DNA of 64,000 bases from Icerya purchasi (taxonomy: Eukaryota > Arthropoda > Insecta > Hemiptera > Monophlebidae). The notes under the pieces are model-generated. The model saw nothing but the letters and a program-made list of their open reading frames with translations. It had not been told where the DNA came from and searched no databases. Location of the stretch: positions 504,887,352 through 504,951,351 of the forward strand of contig CM077115.1 in the NCBI GenBank assembly GCA_039619475.1, given 5' to 3'. The translations under genes were made by a program, and so were the position numbers. Shown here one piece after another: positions 8,303-19,108 of this stretch. Within the stretch, counting starts at the first letter, position 1, and each line of letters opens with the position of its first letter.

Positions 8303-8794
8303 ATGGATTCGGAGCAGAAGCAACAGTTAGGTGGTACTAGTGCTACTACTACTACTAATGTATCACCCGCTTTCAATAAAGAAGCAGTTCATAAGGAACG
8401 ATTAATGATATCTAGTTTAATGGATAAAAATTTTGAAGATTTTCGAGATTTACCGTTTCGATTTATTCAACAATGTCTTATATTAGCACTATCTTCAAAT
8501 ACATTTAAACTAGCTGTAAGATCAGCCTTATCAGACTATATCGATATTACATCTGAATACATCGATATTCGTAACAAACGTTTAGTTAATATTCCTAACG
8601 GACATGACGATGGACACGCTGTTAACTGGCAACAATTCATTAAAAGATCGCAATCTTTGGAAACACGAGTTACGCAATTGGAGAAATTAGAATTACAAAT
8701 AGCTCGATTAGAAGATCGGATGCGAACGTCGGAATCATCCAACCTTACTTTATTGAATATGATAAACAATAAAAACAGTGGTGGAATAAATTAA
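8303..8794 (+). CDS. Unrecognised 163-residue protein with C-terminal coiled coil
   Basis: ATG at 8303, TAA at 8792-8794; AATAAA at 8785-8790 overlaps the last codons and could act as the polyadenylation signal. Layout: a Gln/Thr-rich disordered N-terminus (1-20); a mostly helical middle (30-95) with a hydrophobic stretch too short and mixed for a membrane anchor (FIQQCLILALS, 54-64); a heptad-like segment at about 112-155 with L119, V123, L126, I133, L136 and M140. No catalytic motif and no family that I recognise. As the third rightward gene after the cysteine-rich pair and having its own TATA/initiator, it is likely expressed separately. An oligomeric structural, fibre-like or scaffolding protein is conceivable but not shown. 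Confidence 0.75.
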   Translation: MDSEQKQQLGGTSATTTTNVSPAFNKEAVHKERLMISSLMDKNFEDFRDLPFRFIQQCLILALSSNTFKLAVRSALSDYIDITSEYIDIRNKRLVNIPNGHDDGHAVNWQQFIKRSQSLETRVTQLEKLELQIARLEDRMRTSESSNLTLLNMINNKNSGGIN

Positions 8795-10263
8795 ATTTAA
8801 ATCATATTTAGTTTATTAATGATTTATGTTGATTGATTTTTGTAAAAATGCGTAATTGTTTTTTTCGTAAATTTATTCTGTATTAAGATTTATTCTATAT
8901 TAGATTTATTCCTGTATTAGATTAGAAATATATATGTTTTTAATTTATTTGTTGTTTTGTTATATTTTTTTCTTCTACATAAAATTTAGGTAGGCTAATT
9001 ATTTAATTAAATCGATAAAAAATGATAAAATAGGTATTTTAGCGTGAAATATATAAGAATTTAGCAAACGCGTTGGTTTTTGATAACAATAGCGTGTAAT
9101 ATGTGAAACCTTTGAAGGATCGAATATGAATTTAATTATTGTCTTCTTATTAAATGTTTTCAGATGATGCGAATCCATCTTCTATAGAACAATAGTGAAA
9201 AATATTCAAGAAAATTATTATTACCTCTCTTAAATTATAATGAAATATTAAAAAAATTTTATGATAAAAAAGTAAAACTCATAAATACTTACTGTGAAAT
9301 GAATGAGTGATGTAAATATCTCTGGATAATTGAAAAATTGATAGAAAAAAAACTAAATTCTTCTATTAAATCAGTTAACAGTTCACCTTACTTTCACTTC
9401 AGCTCACTGTAATGATTTTTTCACGTAAAACGATTCTGTATATATAGAAGTTTTCATCCCATCAAACATTGAAGAAAACGCTTAGGTAATTGCGTGATAA
9501 TACATTTGAATATATTCCCACATCATTTTTGTTTTCGTTTTTTTGTTTTATCAATTTTATATGAAGGTTTATGAGCTAATTTTTAAAATGAATAATTAAA
9601 ACCGATTATTATTATTATTATTAATATTATCCTATTTATTCTACATAATTTTCTTTCGCAAGCACCTATTTTAAATGACCTGGAAGTGAAGAGAAAACAT
9701 GCGTAAAATGCGTAGTTTTAGAATTAATATTTATTATTATGTAATATTTCCTTCGTAATCGTTTTAAATACGCACTATTTAAAAATTATCTAAAAGCGAA
9801 TGGGAAAATACAGGTAAAATGTGTAATCTTGGAATTGTTATTTATTATATACGATTCCTCCACCTCCCACCTGTATACGTTTTTAAATACGCACTTTTTT
9901 AAAATGATGTAGAAGTGAATGGAAAACCTGTATAAAATGTATAGTTTTAGAATTAATATGCATTATGCAAGATTTCGTTAGTAAATCGTTTTTAAATATA
10001 TATTTCAAAATAGTTTTAATGCTACTTTTAAATCTTCACCTCGTTTTACATACCATATAAGGAATAAAGAGATGATGACAGTTTTTAAAAACAACGTATA
10101 TTCTCATAAGATAAACATAATTTATAAAATATTTTACAACTATTCAAAAATCATATACTATGTATTAAAACAACATTACATCTCATATTATAAGTTAATT
10201 TACAAACTAATTAAAATAATATACTATGTAAATGTTATTAATTTCAAATAATTTACACGTGTG
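8795..10263. other. Noncoding 1.47-kb region of the viral cluster
   Basis: AT-rich, with no open frame of note on either strand. It lies between the stops of the coiled-coil gene (+) and the polymerase-N-terminus-like gene (-). The clear structure in it is the tandem repeat at 9,661-9,998; the rest (8,795-9,660 and 9,999-10,263) shows no feature I can name. As the largest noncoding gap of an otherwise compact cluster it is the best candidate for a replication or regulatory region. Confidence 0.45.
9661..9998. repeat. Three tandem copies of a roughly 112-bp unit
   Basis: Copies at about 9,661-9,769, 9,770-9,888 and 9,889-9,998. Each opens with (C)GCAC(C/T) then T/A-rich bases, continues with (A/G)AAG(T/C)GAATGG-like, (G)TAAAATG(C/T)GTA and TTAGAATTAATAT-like blocks, and closes with CGTTTTTAAATA. 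Copies differ by substitutions and a 10-base insertion in the middle copy (CCTCCCACC region). Confidence 0.75.
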
Positions 10264-11031
10264 TTACAACTTCGATATCCATCTGTAGTCGGAATTTCCG
10301 CAATTTATATTTTCATGCGCTGTTTCCGTTGGAATCGAATCGACGCATTTTAAACAAAAAAATCTTCCTTTTCTTTGTAATCGCATTAATCGGGAAAAAT
10401 TCTTTATCCATGCAAAATGATACAATTCATCATCTTCTCCGCGCCAATAAATAATATTTGTGTGTTTTCTCCAGTTAGAGTTATTTACATATTTTACAGT
10501 AACCTTCACAGGATCGATATTATATTCAAACTGTGTTACGTAATCAGGAATTGTTAGTTTATACAAATTAACGCTAACACCGTTTCTGTCTTCAAAATCG
10601 ATAATGTCGCGAATAGTTTTAATTCCAGATTCTATGATATTTTGAAAATCGTAAATTCTTTCTAATATTCGAAGCTTCGTTATCGAGTGTCGCGGGTAGG
10701 CGAATTTTGCTAATATTGCGAAAGCGAAACTTTTTACATCAGCTATATCGAATGGATCGTGTACATATACTACAGCATTGCGATGTTTAATCTTCTCAGG
10801 TAATTCTCGTTGTAATCCAATTACCTTGGTTTCGATATTTTCCTGCTCCTCCTTCTTTTCCGGTGTAGTGTTTTCAGAGTTGACATCGGAGGATTTAACA
10901 GATAAATTGATTGCTTCATCTTCTCCGAATAGATCGTTGTAAAATTTGAATATAACATTATTACCGGTATCAACTTTGCTAGGTTGAGCATCGTTGGTGT
11001 TAGATATCAAGATGGATTGTGATGGTTCCAT
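10264..11031 (-). CDS. Stand-alone homologue of the polymerase N-terminal zinc-finger domain
   Basis: A 255-residue protein, ATG at 11031, intact. Residues 1-80 are acidic, polar and probably disordered. Residues 80-244 parallel residues 160-318 of the family B polymerase in this cluster: SFAFAILAKF (101-110) against FCFKYAMLSKF; IIDFEDRNGVSVNLYKL (143-159) against the segment with IDTFEK and SINVYAVE; YHFAWIKNFSRLMR (204-217) against EHFCWIRDLSRLVR; and the same C-x2-C (226, 229)...H239...C244 finger. It stops there and has no exonuclease or polymerase motif. It is therefore a partial paralogue, not a pseudogene: the frame is open, it has its own ATG and its own TATA/initiator. A role as a regulator, decoy or DNA/primer-binding partner of the polymerase is inference. 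Confidence 0.85.
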   Translation of the reverse strand: MEPSQSILISNTNDAQPSKVDTGNNVIFKFYNDLFGEDEAINLSVKSSDVNSENTTPEKKEEQENIETKVIGLQRELPEKIKHRNAVVYVHDPFDIADVKSFAFAILAKFAYPRHSITKLRILERIYDFQNIIESGIKTIRDIIDFEDRNGVSVNLYKLTIPDYVTQFEYNIDPVKVTVKYVNNSNWRKHTNIIYWRGEDDELYHFAWIKNFSRLMRLQRKGRFFCLKCVDSIPTETAHENINCGNSDYRWISKL

Positions 11032-11176
11032 TTTATTAATTATTATTATAGTAGAAAAAATAGATGGAAAGAGCTACTAACACGTAACTATTAACGAACT
11101 TGGAATGAAAGAGTTTTAATTAATGCGAGTGTTAACACAACAACAACATACGTAACTTAGTAAATTGCTGTATAAA

Positions 11177-11212
11177 GACTAAAAATTAATCCATAAAACG
11201 TAGCTTTTTATA
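11177..11212 (-). promoter_or_regulatory. TATA plus TTAGT initiator of the 255-residue gene
   Basis: On the minus strand TATAAAAAGC begins at 11212 and TTTAGTC places its A at 11180, a spacing of 32 bases. The ATG is 149 bases further. This is the outermost feature that clearly belongs to the viral cluster on the right. Confidence 0.55.
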
Positions 11213-11459
11213 CTAATTTTATACAGATACTTTATAATTAATTTACCCCCTCTCTCTTCCATCATATTTCACATCATATTCATTAGGAAATTAATATATC
11301 GTAGATTTTTTATAAAAAATAATTTTTTAAATACGAATTTGCGTAAAATTAATGTAAGTATACCCTCGACATAGCGGATAAGGTGTTAGCATCATATGTA
11401 TACTAAGATATAGCTTGTGATACGATGACAATATTTCAAGTTTCATCTGATTAAGGTGG

Positions 11460-11517
11460 TTTAGAACTCGAAACGTTAGGTAATTAACAGGTTTCATATA
11501 ACTAACCACTAGGCTAT
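11460..11517 (-). repeat. tRNA-like head, probable SINE
   Basis: On the minus strand TAGCCTAGTGGTTAG (11,516-11,502) matches an RNA polymerase III A box, and GTTTCGAGTTCTAA (about 11,474-11,461) resembles a B box, about 41 bases apart, as in tRNAs. No proper acceptor stem is seen, so this is a tRNA-derived SINE or pseudogene rather than a working tRNA. The body would run leftward to about 11,320. Confidence 0.45.
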
Positions 11518-11719
11518 GAGCGGTATACTAAAAAATTTTACTTTTTAATATATTTAATTATTTATTTTTTAATAGGAAAATATAACAATTAATCGATTTA
11601 TTCGTAATTTATTATTATTTATTCGATTAATGAGGAAGTGTTCATGATTATCAATACGCGTTAGAGGAATAATTTAAAAGATTTAACCGATCTGTGTAAC
11701 AATAATGTTGATAGCATTT

Positions 11720-12000
11720 CCCCGCTAGCATCCTATTCATCATGATCAGAAATGTGCGTGCGTGTATGCGAGGTTACGTATAGAAAAAACAATGTATAAT
11801 AATGTAAATAGTATTCGTACTGGTCCACCGCTAACTTCCTATTAATCGCAGTTTCGAATGTGCGTGTGTACAATGTTGCGTAAAGTAAAAGCAAAAGCAT
11901 CCTATTCATCGCGATCTGGAATGTGCGTGTGTACAATGTTGCGTAAGGTAGAAACAAAGTATAATAATAATAATAATGTAGATAGTATTTGCATAGCTTC
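11720..12000. repeat. Three imperfect tandem copies around GAATGTGCGTGTGTACAATG
   Basis: Blocks starting near 11,727, 11,834 and 11,897 each have TCCTATT(C/A)ATC, then a variable short stretch, then AATGTGCGTG(T/C)GT and GTTGCGTAA- or GGTTACGTA-like sequence. Copies one and three also share a tail ATAATAATGTA(G/A)ATAGTATT. Copy length varies (about 107, 63 and 100 bases). Confidence 0.65.
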
Positions 12001-12640
12001 ATTGATAACCGCGTCATCATCATCATCATGTTCCTCTCGATTTATTACGATTTGCAGTACACTCGAACACATCTTTCTTCGTTAATACTAGTGTAATATT
12101 ATGCGATTTTACAAATTTTTAAAAAAATAAAGTGTAAGAAGGGAACGTGCTAGAAAAAAATCCTTAAAAATTTGGGTTCTAAGTATCGAAATTCGAACGT
12201 TTTAAGCAGTTTCTGGAGATTTTACCCCTTTTTCCCCCTCTGAATAAAGAATTTTCAAATTTTAAAGACAGCAAACTGTGTAATAATAATAACGAATATC
12301 TATGTAAGATTGTGTAGGGGAAAAAAGCGCGGTACATTGCAAATAGTTAATTATTTTTAATAAATATAATAACGAAAATTGATTAATTGGTAGATTATTA
12401 TTATTATTATTATTTAATCGATGGTGCGCGCGCATACACAGATCGCGGTAGCATTTTCTAGAATTTTCCATCGTCGTCAACGTTGATGACGTCGTCGAGG
12501 GGGGTGGCGGGGGAAAAGTGATAGTGGGTGAAGGTGAACAACATGCTACATCACCGTCGTCGTCATCCGTTCGTTCGTTGACCTGGTTCAGGTTTTGTTG
12601 TTGTTGTTTTATTGCGTCATAACTCGTTGTTTTCGCGCGA

Positions 12641-12703
12641 GGGAATCGAACTGGTTCCCCCGCAATTGCTGTTCCCCCCTTCACACCCTCGTCCATTGCG
12701 CCA
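12641..12703 (-). repeat. tRNA-like sequence with A and B boxes
   Basis: Minus strand: TGGCGCAATGGA (12,703-12,692) as A box and AGTTCGATTCCC (12,652-12,641) as a near-perfect B box, 51 bases apart. The flanks do not pair as an acceptor stem, so it is probably a SINE head or decayed tRNA. Confidence 0.4.
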
Positions 12704-15086
12704 GTTCATAGAAAAGCAACCTACTTACATAGCCGTATCGACCAAATTTTTACCATTTGTATGAAACCATTTCAGATTGTTTTATACAAAAACAATTACT
12801 AAAAGACGCCCCTAATAAAATAACCAAATTATTTCAAAGTTACAAGCGTCCTTAGCGATTCAATTTTTTAATAAAAGGTAAAAACAATTAAACATTTTTC
12901 GAACAACTTTTTAAATTGTTTTACTTCAAATTCAACAAAGAAAAGAAAGACCTAATAATAATAACCTATTAATTCGAAGTTTTAAATTAAAAAAGAAAAA
13001 CCTAATCGAACAACGTTTCTAACAATAATCGGCTGCTGCGTATCACTTGTAATTTGTTTTAGATATTAAAATTGTGTGTGTGTGTGGGGGGGGGGGGGGG
13101 GTCCGATCGTGTCACACATCGTAAATTCCGATAAGTAGCGAGCGTTCGAAATCAGCATCGACACGTGCATATACACTTACAGGCTATAAACTCCACCACT
13201 ACAATACTATCGCATGTGTGCCACTCTATTGCTTACAGTAAATACGATACTGGCAAAATTCTTGCGGGACGATATTTTTTTAGTGGATTTGGCGCCGTTT
13301 TCGAAAGAAATTATTTTCCTATTTGAAAATAGCGTTAACGTCGAAGATATCCGGAGACACGGAAAAACACCCGACATACATGAAATTTAATCGGGAAGTT
13401 TGAATCTTAAAAAAAAACAAAAGAAAAAAATAGTTTTCTCTTTTTCTTGTTTTAAATACTAAGGAAGCAGTTTTAAATTCGGAAAGAGTACCCGACGAGA
13501 TATGTGAAGAAAAAAATAAACCCAGTAGAAAGCCAGCATAAAGAGAGTTCATCATTATCGACCTGACTACTGGAAAACTGTTACACGTTTTCTACACGGA
13601 GATTACATTTCACGACATGCAATCATTTTCGTGCAAAACAGGCACATTTCTAAAAGTGGATGAAAACGAAGCGGATCATATTGACGACAGAATTCCGGGA
13701 GCGCTAACAGTGTGCGGTCAATTCCTCGTAAATATTAAAATATTCAGGTTTTAATTATACGGGATCGTTTTTTTTATTTATTTATTTATTTATTTATTTA
13801 TTTTTTTAACGTGGATATTTTGAAGGCAAATTTTTAAACCTTTTCTTTTCTTGGATCTCTTTAATTTTACTGTATTTACCAATTTTCTTAGCTTTCGTTC
13901 GATCCACGCATGTTTCATTATTATGGCATCATCAAATTCTCGCGTTATTTGTTTCTTTCAAAACCAGTAGCTTGTTGTTTCTTCAATTTTTTCCCATTTC
14001 TAAATGGGCATATAAATTTTCGAAGTTGTAATTGCAATTCTGCGATGTAAATTTAATTTCTCAGCCGCTGAGATCGATTTTTTTCATATTTTTGATTTTT
14101 TACACCAGAGTATCGTAAAATTCCCCGATTTCTCTGCTATTTTTTATTTTTCTTTGTGCTCCCCCTTTTTGGCTTGACCCGGTGGTATTTTGCCAGATAT
14201 TCGGCTCAGTTACATGAGGGTATAGATGTAACAAATTCATCTACTATTAAATCATCTAAAACTAATCAGCAAACGTGCACAGACAAGCTGCATCAATTTC
14301 GGGGGCCGGTCCGTTTACATAATCCATTTTAATTTCTTCCAGAAATCTACGAAATTTAATAACTTTTATTTATATATACACTACGCTCTATGGTGGTGGT
14401 AAACATTGTAATTAAACTGATGTTTTTGTTAAAGCGAAGTAGTCCTATTTACGCACTATCCGAAAGGGGACATAATGAAACCAGTGTGCCCTAATACAAA
14501 AGGTACACACAGGTATTGTTTTGTCTTTTTTTTCATTAGAGCTGGACGTTGAAATGAAATAAAAAAGTTTTGACAAATAAAACGAAACACAAAATTTACG
14601 TTGATTACAAAACCGGAATAAACAAAAAAATAGCGGGGCAGATACGCGTAATTAAAAATTACTCTGGGGAAGCGGCAACCTACTTTTTTTGAACTCGCGG
14701 GTTGGGCACAATAGCCCCCAGCTTTTTTTCTGTTTTCTTTTGTAAAATATTATTAAGTCGATGGTCTAGCAATTACGTTTCTGGTATGTATGAAGGTGCT
14801 GGTATATTTCGTACAAAATAGGAGTGCGCCGGTTCTAATGTTATCCGATACTCTGGCCAAATGGTTTTAAAAAAAAAGTAAACCATTTTTAATTTAACTT
14901 CACTTTTTAAACGATCGCGTTTTTTTGTACACACTTTAGTGAAATGCGGAGTTTTAAGAATTTCTTTTTATAGGAGGCACATTATATTTACGAGACAAAT
15001 AGAACTTTTGTTTTTCAACGATTTTACAAAGTCTTTATAATGTAATTTTACACGACCATAAAGGTAAGGCGAGTCCCTCATGACAG
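12704..15086. other. Gene-free AT-rich host-like sequence
   Basis: No supported coding region. Notable only for a G run (13,086-13,101) after a short GT repeat and a TTTA tetranucleotide run (about 13,774-13,803). Longer open frames here are short and low in complexity. Confidence 0.5.
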
Positions 15087-15170
15087 AAGGTTCACAATGT
15101 ACTAAGCCTGATGGATTTACAAGGCTGAGGCCACCAGTTCCTTTCTACTTGGGATCTGTCTTTACTTTGC
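15087..15170 (+). repeat. Dispersed ~84-bp repeat, copy 1
   Basis: Shares with 28,362-28,447 the blocks AAGGTTCACAATG, ACTAAGCCT, CCAGTTCCTTTCTACTTGGG and CTTTACTTT, same orientation, roughly 80% identity by eye. Element type unknown. Confidence 0.6.
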
Positions 15171-18100
15171 CAGGTAATTTTTTGATATAACCAATATTCA
15201 ATTTCAAATTCGGTATAAACTTGAGAACGACTTGGATCCGGGACGAGGCAAGTTCCGATAACCTATTATGACACACCTCTGATTTGGGGTAGTCAAGCAC
15301 CTTAAAGTGAGTCAACTTTTGAATTTTACAAACTACTCGAAACAGATTCGTCACAACGAATAATACGCGGAACCGAAAATAGTTAAGACAACTAGAGAAA
15401 CGGGGCGGCAATAGCATAAAAAAAATCGCGCAAATATCCTGCCGCTTCGAATTTAACAACTTTAATAAAACTCGGCAGGTGTAGTACAGAGCATTAAAAA
15501 AAAATTCAACTTATCGTCGCGTAAAAAATGTGTGCTGCTATACATGGCATATTCTCCTTTCGGGGAGACGGATAAAACTCACCTTTGCTTCTACGTCTTA
15601 ATTGCGATATAATTACAGTCACCGTCGAACATTGTCATAATCATCGGAGAATGAAGTATGCACGTTATCCGCGCGGAATTCGTAAATTATTACGGCTTTT
15701 TTCTTTGGCCGATCGATTGTGTAATACACACTGTTTACGTGGAAATATTTTAACGTGTTAATTTTACGAATTAATATCAATCATATATTATAACGATAAT
15801 TGCGAATACGAGAAAAGTGCGCCGCCGTGTGCTGGAGGAGCCCGTCTATATTACTCGCCTCACTCTATACTCCTGCAAATAAATAAATCAACCGAGATCA
15901 GTCCGCTGCAAAACCCCCCAAAAAAAAAGAAAGAAAACAGTCTGCACACTGCGATGATGTTAACAGAAACTGTTGTCAAAAACGAACATTCTTTCCGCAA
16001 TATAGACACATGTATCGTGCAAGAGTGTCTATGTGTCACTATCACCAGGTAAATACACGGGGGTTAACGTTAACATCATTAACGGATATAAAACGACACT
16101 AGGTCGATATAATAAACCGGTTTGGTTTAAAACCAATGCCGCAGTTGACATATCAAATGCAAGTCCCTCGCGGCGCTCTTCGCCAATTTGCGAACGAAAT
16201 TAAAAAATTGTTCGATAATTTCGATATTAAAACGATTTTAAACACTGACATATTTCGAGAAAACAAGTGACACGGTTCGTTGATAAAAAACGAGATGATG
16301 TTTTTTTCGCAATTTTTTTCCCAAACTGGTTTCTTTTAAATGTTTTACATGGTATGAAATCCGGCCATTCATCGTGATCTCCAAGCTCAGACGGAGTGAT
16401 TGAATCAACGGTAAGAAAACATCTCGGCAACGGTTGCAAGAACTTACATATATGTTGGAAGAATAAAGGGGGATCATCATAGATATCGCCGGCGATTAAA
16501 ACGAACCGAGCGGCCTAGGACGTTTTCCTACACATTCCGACTAAATTGACTTCCGTTGGGAAGTAACTTGTGGCATCGCGAACCCCAAGTTAACACTAGA
16601 ATAAATATTCCGAGCGAATAGATCGCACTTTGATTAAGAAAATTACAACGAACGAAAAATCAAATGTTACAATTTCTAACGCGGCTATTAATGGTGGAGC
16701 TTTTTAATTATATTTAAAGCTTTGCAACTGGACAAAGAAATCTCGAAATGGTTCGTCACTACAAACTGAACTGATGTACTTGTCCGTAATCGAGAAAAAT
16801 CGTTATCTCTCACGTGTATGTTCTCTCGGAGAAGTTAAATCGCGCATATAAAAGAAAAAACAAAAAATTAAATTTCGATCGTAATCGAGACGACAGTGAC
16901 TGAACGACCCCTATGTGCCACTTGTAAAAGGAACCTGTGCGTTAAATTTCGAGTGGATTCCGGTTTATTGGCTAAAAATTGCGTCGCTGTAATACAAATA
17001 CGTAATTTACAGTTTATAACGAGTTAACGTTGATTTACCGGGTAATAATAGTTGCGATAATGATTATAACAATTAACACGACGCTGTAGCGCTTATCGAG
17101 ATCAGTACAATCCCTACGGTCATCCACTCGCAATTTCTACTCACCAACTGACAATTCGCCGAGCTAAAGATGACGATATTCCGTGCACCCCATGCTCTAT
17201 TTTTATTCTCTTTCCACCTTCCAAAATGGTAAATCGAATTAAAAAAAAAAAAAAAAAAAAACATAAATAAAAAAAATACTCGCGAAATATTTTAACCGCA
17301 GCCAATTTTTCATCGAACCAAAAAATTTCATCCCGTACTTTCCATTATGAAGCCTGACACCGCACCTGAGTTTAAAGAGCAATCCCCCCTTTCGATCGAT
17401 ATTATACTGTGTCACTTTACCAACTACCCCTCTCTGTAGTTTTAAATTATCCTTTCTCGTTGGCAGGAATCGACGAACCTTGTCAAAATGTCTTTTTTTT
17501 TCTTCTTTCTATAACTGAATAATATGGAAAACACAAAAAAAAAAAAAAAATAAATCACAGTAAACTAAAACGTCCAAGAGTATATCACTTGTTTCGATAC
17601 GGAAATTAAAAACGCACTTTAATTTAAGTTAGTGCGGCGTTTTAAGGCCATTTGCAATTCAGAAAAATCACTTTATAAATTCGGTTTGGACCCATTTCGT
17701 CTAATTATTGCACCCCTAAATTTAGGCTTTGATTCGGTCGGTAAATTAAAAAATAAACAAGTTTACGGCTATAATAATTTTGCGTTAGCAACCGCGCGTC
17801 AAAAATGTCGAAATTCAGACGAAGGTATTATACACGAAATTCCGAATTGGGTTCTATCGACATTAATAATAGGCATGTGCGTGTATGAAGTGCAAAACAC
17901 CTTTCGTATTGTTTCCGCTATTGAAGGGTTTTTTTTTTCTTTTTGGCTTTTAGAGAAAAAAAACAAAAAAAACAAAAAAAAAACCTATAATAGCAGAAGC
18001 AAACAATTACGAGTGAAAAAATACTGTTAAATATATTTAACGTAAACATACAAAAATGCCTTATGTCAGTATAAAGAAAAAACCTTATTGACAATTAATG

Positions 18101-18654
18101 CGATGCGTTCATTACAGTAAGGAGAGTTCCAGGACATGAAGGAGGAGCTTAGATAAAAAAGCGAACAAATGATTTTATTATGAACAATATAATATGGGGG
18201 CTTCCTCCAAATTCGTCTTCTGATAGGTACTACTGGTAATGTGCATTTAATAATAATAAAAATTTATATGTTATTAGTATTTTTCTACGGGTTTTTATTG
18301 GAAAAAATAAAACTAAAAAGCAAATCTAAACGAAAACCAAAAAAAAAAATTATTTTACGCGATTGTTTATAAATTTTTATTTAATCGAGGACAGAAATAT
18401 GTTTTGTTTTAGGTTTTTACTAGGACATTTATTGTATTCCATTTATACCGCGGACATACCGAAATCTAATTAGACTCGCGTCTAATGCGAACGTTATGTA
18501 TGCACAAACGCTGCTGTTCAAAATCGACTAGAGAAATGGGCATGCCTCTGGCGCACATCGTTCAACTCGACTAAATGTCGTCACATTTTATTCGCAAACA
18601 AACGAGCAGTAGTAAAGTGTCCAAACTTGACATTTGATAATTCCGAAAGAAATA
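15171..18654. other. Gene-free host-like sequence
   Basis: AT-rich with A runs near 17,241-17,260, 17,535-17,550 and 17,958-17,983. Open frames in it start at non-ATG codons or are shorter than about 80 residues without recognisable domains. Nothing else is supported. Confidence 0.45.
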
Positions 18655-19108
18655 GACTCGGTGCGCTACCTTGGAATATATACATAAGCGATTAACGAGG
18701 CGTGATCATGTGGAAAATACAAGAAAATCTATAATAACAAGGCTAGACTGCTATGGCGGTTGCCAGGACGAAAATCAATTTTCTAAACCTGGCCGTAAAT
18801 CGGAATGTTTATTTATCGGTTATCGCTTTAGTATGGAGATATGGATTGCAGCTATATGGCACATGTCGAAGCAACCTTCTCAGAATACAGAAATAACAGT
18901 CCAACATTCTACGCACAATGGGGTAGCTGCGGCTTATTTTGTATCGAACGGCACATTGCATGCGGACTTGAATGTTCCATACATGAAGGATGATTATGCG
19001 GAACAGTATAAAAAGTTCTTTGAGAAACTTCAGTTTAGCTCGAATTCCCATTTATTATATACCGAATGTTCACTGTTGATCTTTCAGCCAGATCCAGTAG
19101 AAGACTGA
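18655..19108 (+). pseudogene. Jockey-type LINE, ORF2 C-terminal relic
   Basis: Translates to VRYLGIYIHKRLT at its 5' end, the typical segment just after the palm of jockey-clade reverse transcriptases, and to YFVSNGTLHADLNVPYM further on, the typical C-terminal segment of the same proteins. The intervening residues do not fit the family, pointing to compensating frameshifts. There is no real start codon: the frame opens with TTG. Confidence 0.7.

Larger units (their letters stand above)
11213..12640. other. Flank right of the viral cluster
   Basis: No gene is supported. It contains the tRNA-like head and the tandem repeat listed separately, then low-complexity AT-rich sequence with ATT/TTA and GTT triplet runs (about 12,395-12,412 and 12,592-12,608). 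The exact right border of the viral element is not visible: I found no terminal inverted repeat or target duplication here. Confidence 0.4.

Noticed and set aside
11460..11517. Functional tRNA gene
   Set aside because: A and B boxes are present but no acceptor stem pairs and the T arm is irregular.
12262..12696. 144-residue minus-strand frame
   Set aside because: It consists of Gln, Asp, Pro, Thr and Asn runs from triplet repeats and overlaps a tRNA-like sequence; no domain.
17632..18030. 132-residue plus-strand frame
   Set aside because: Starts with GTG, ends in an A-run Lys/Asn tail and shows no motif.
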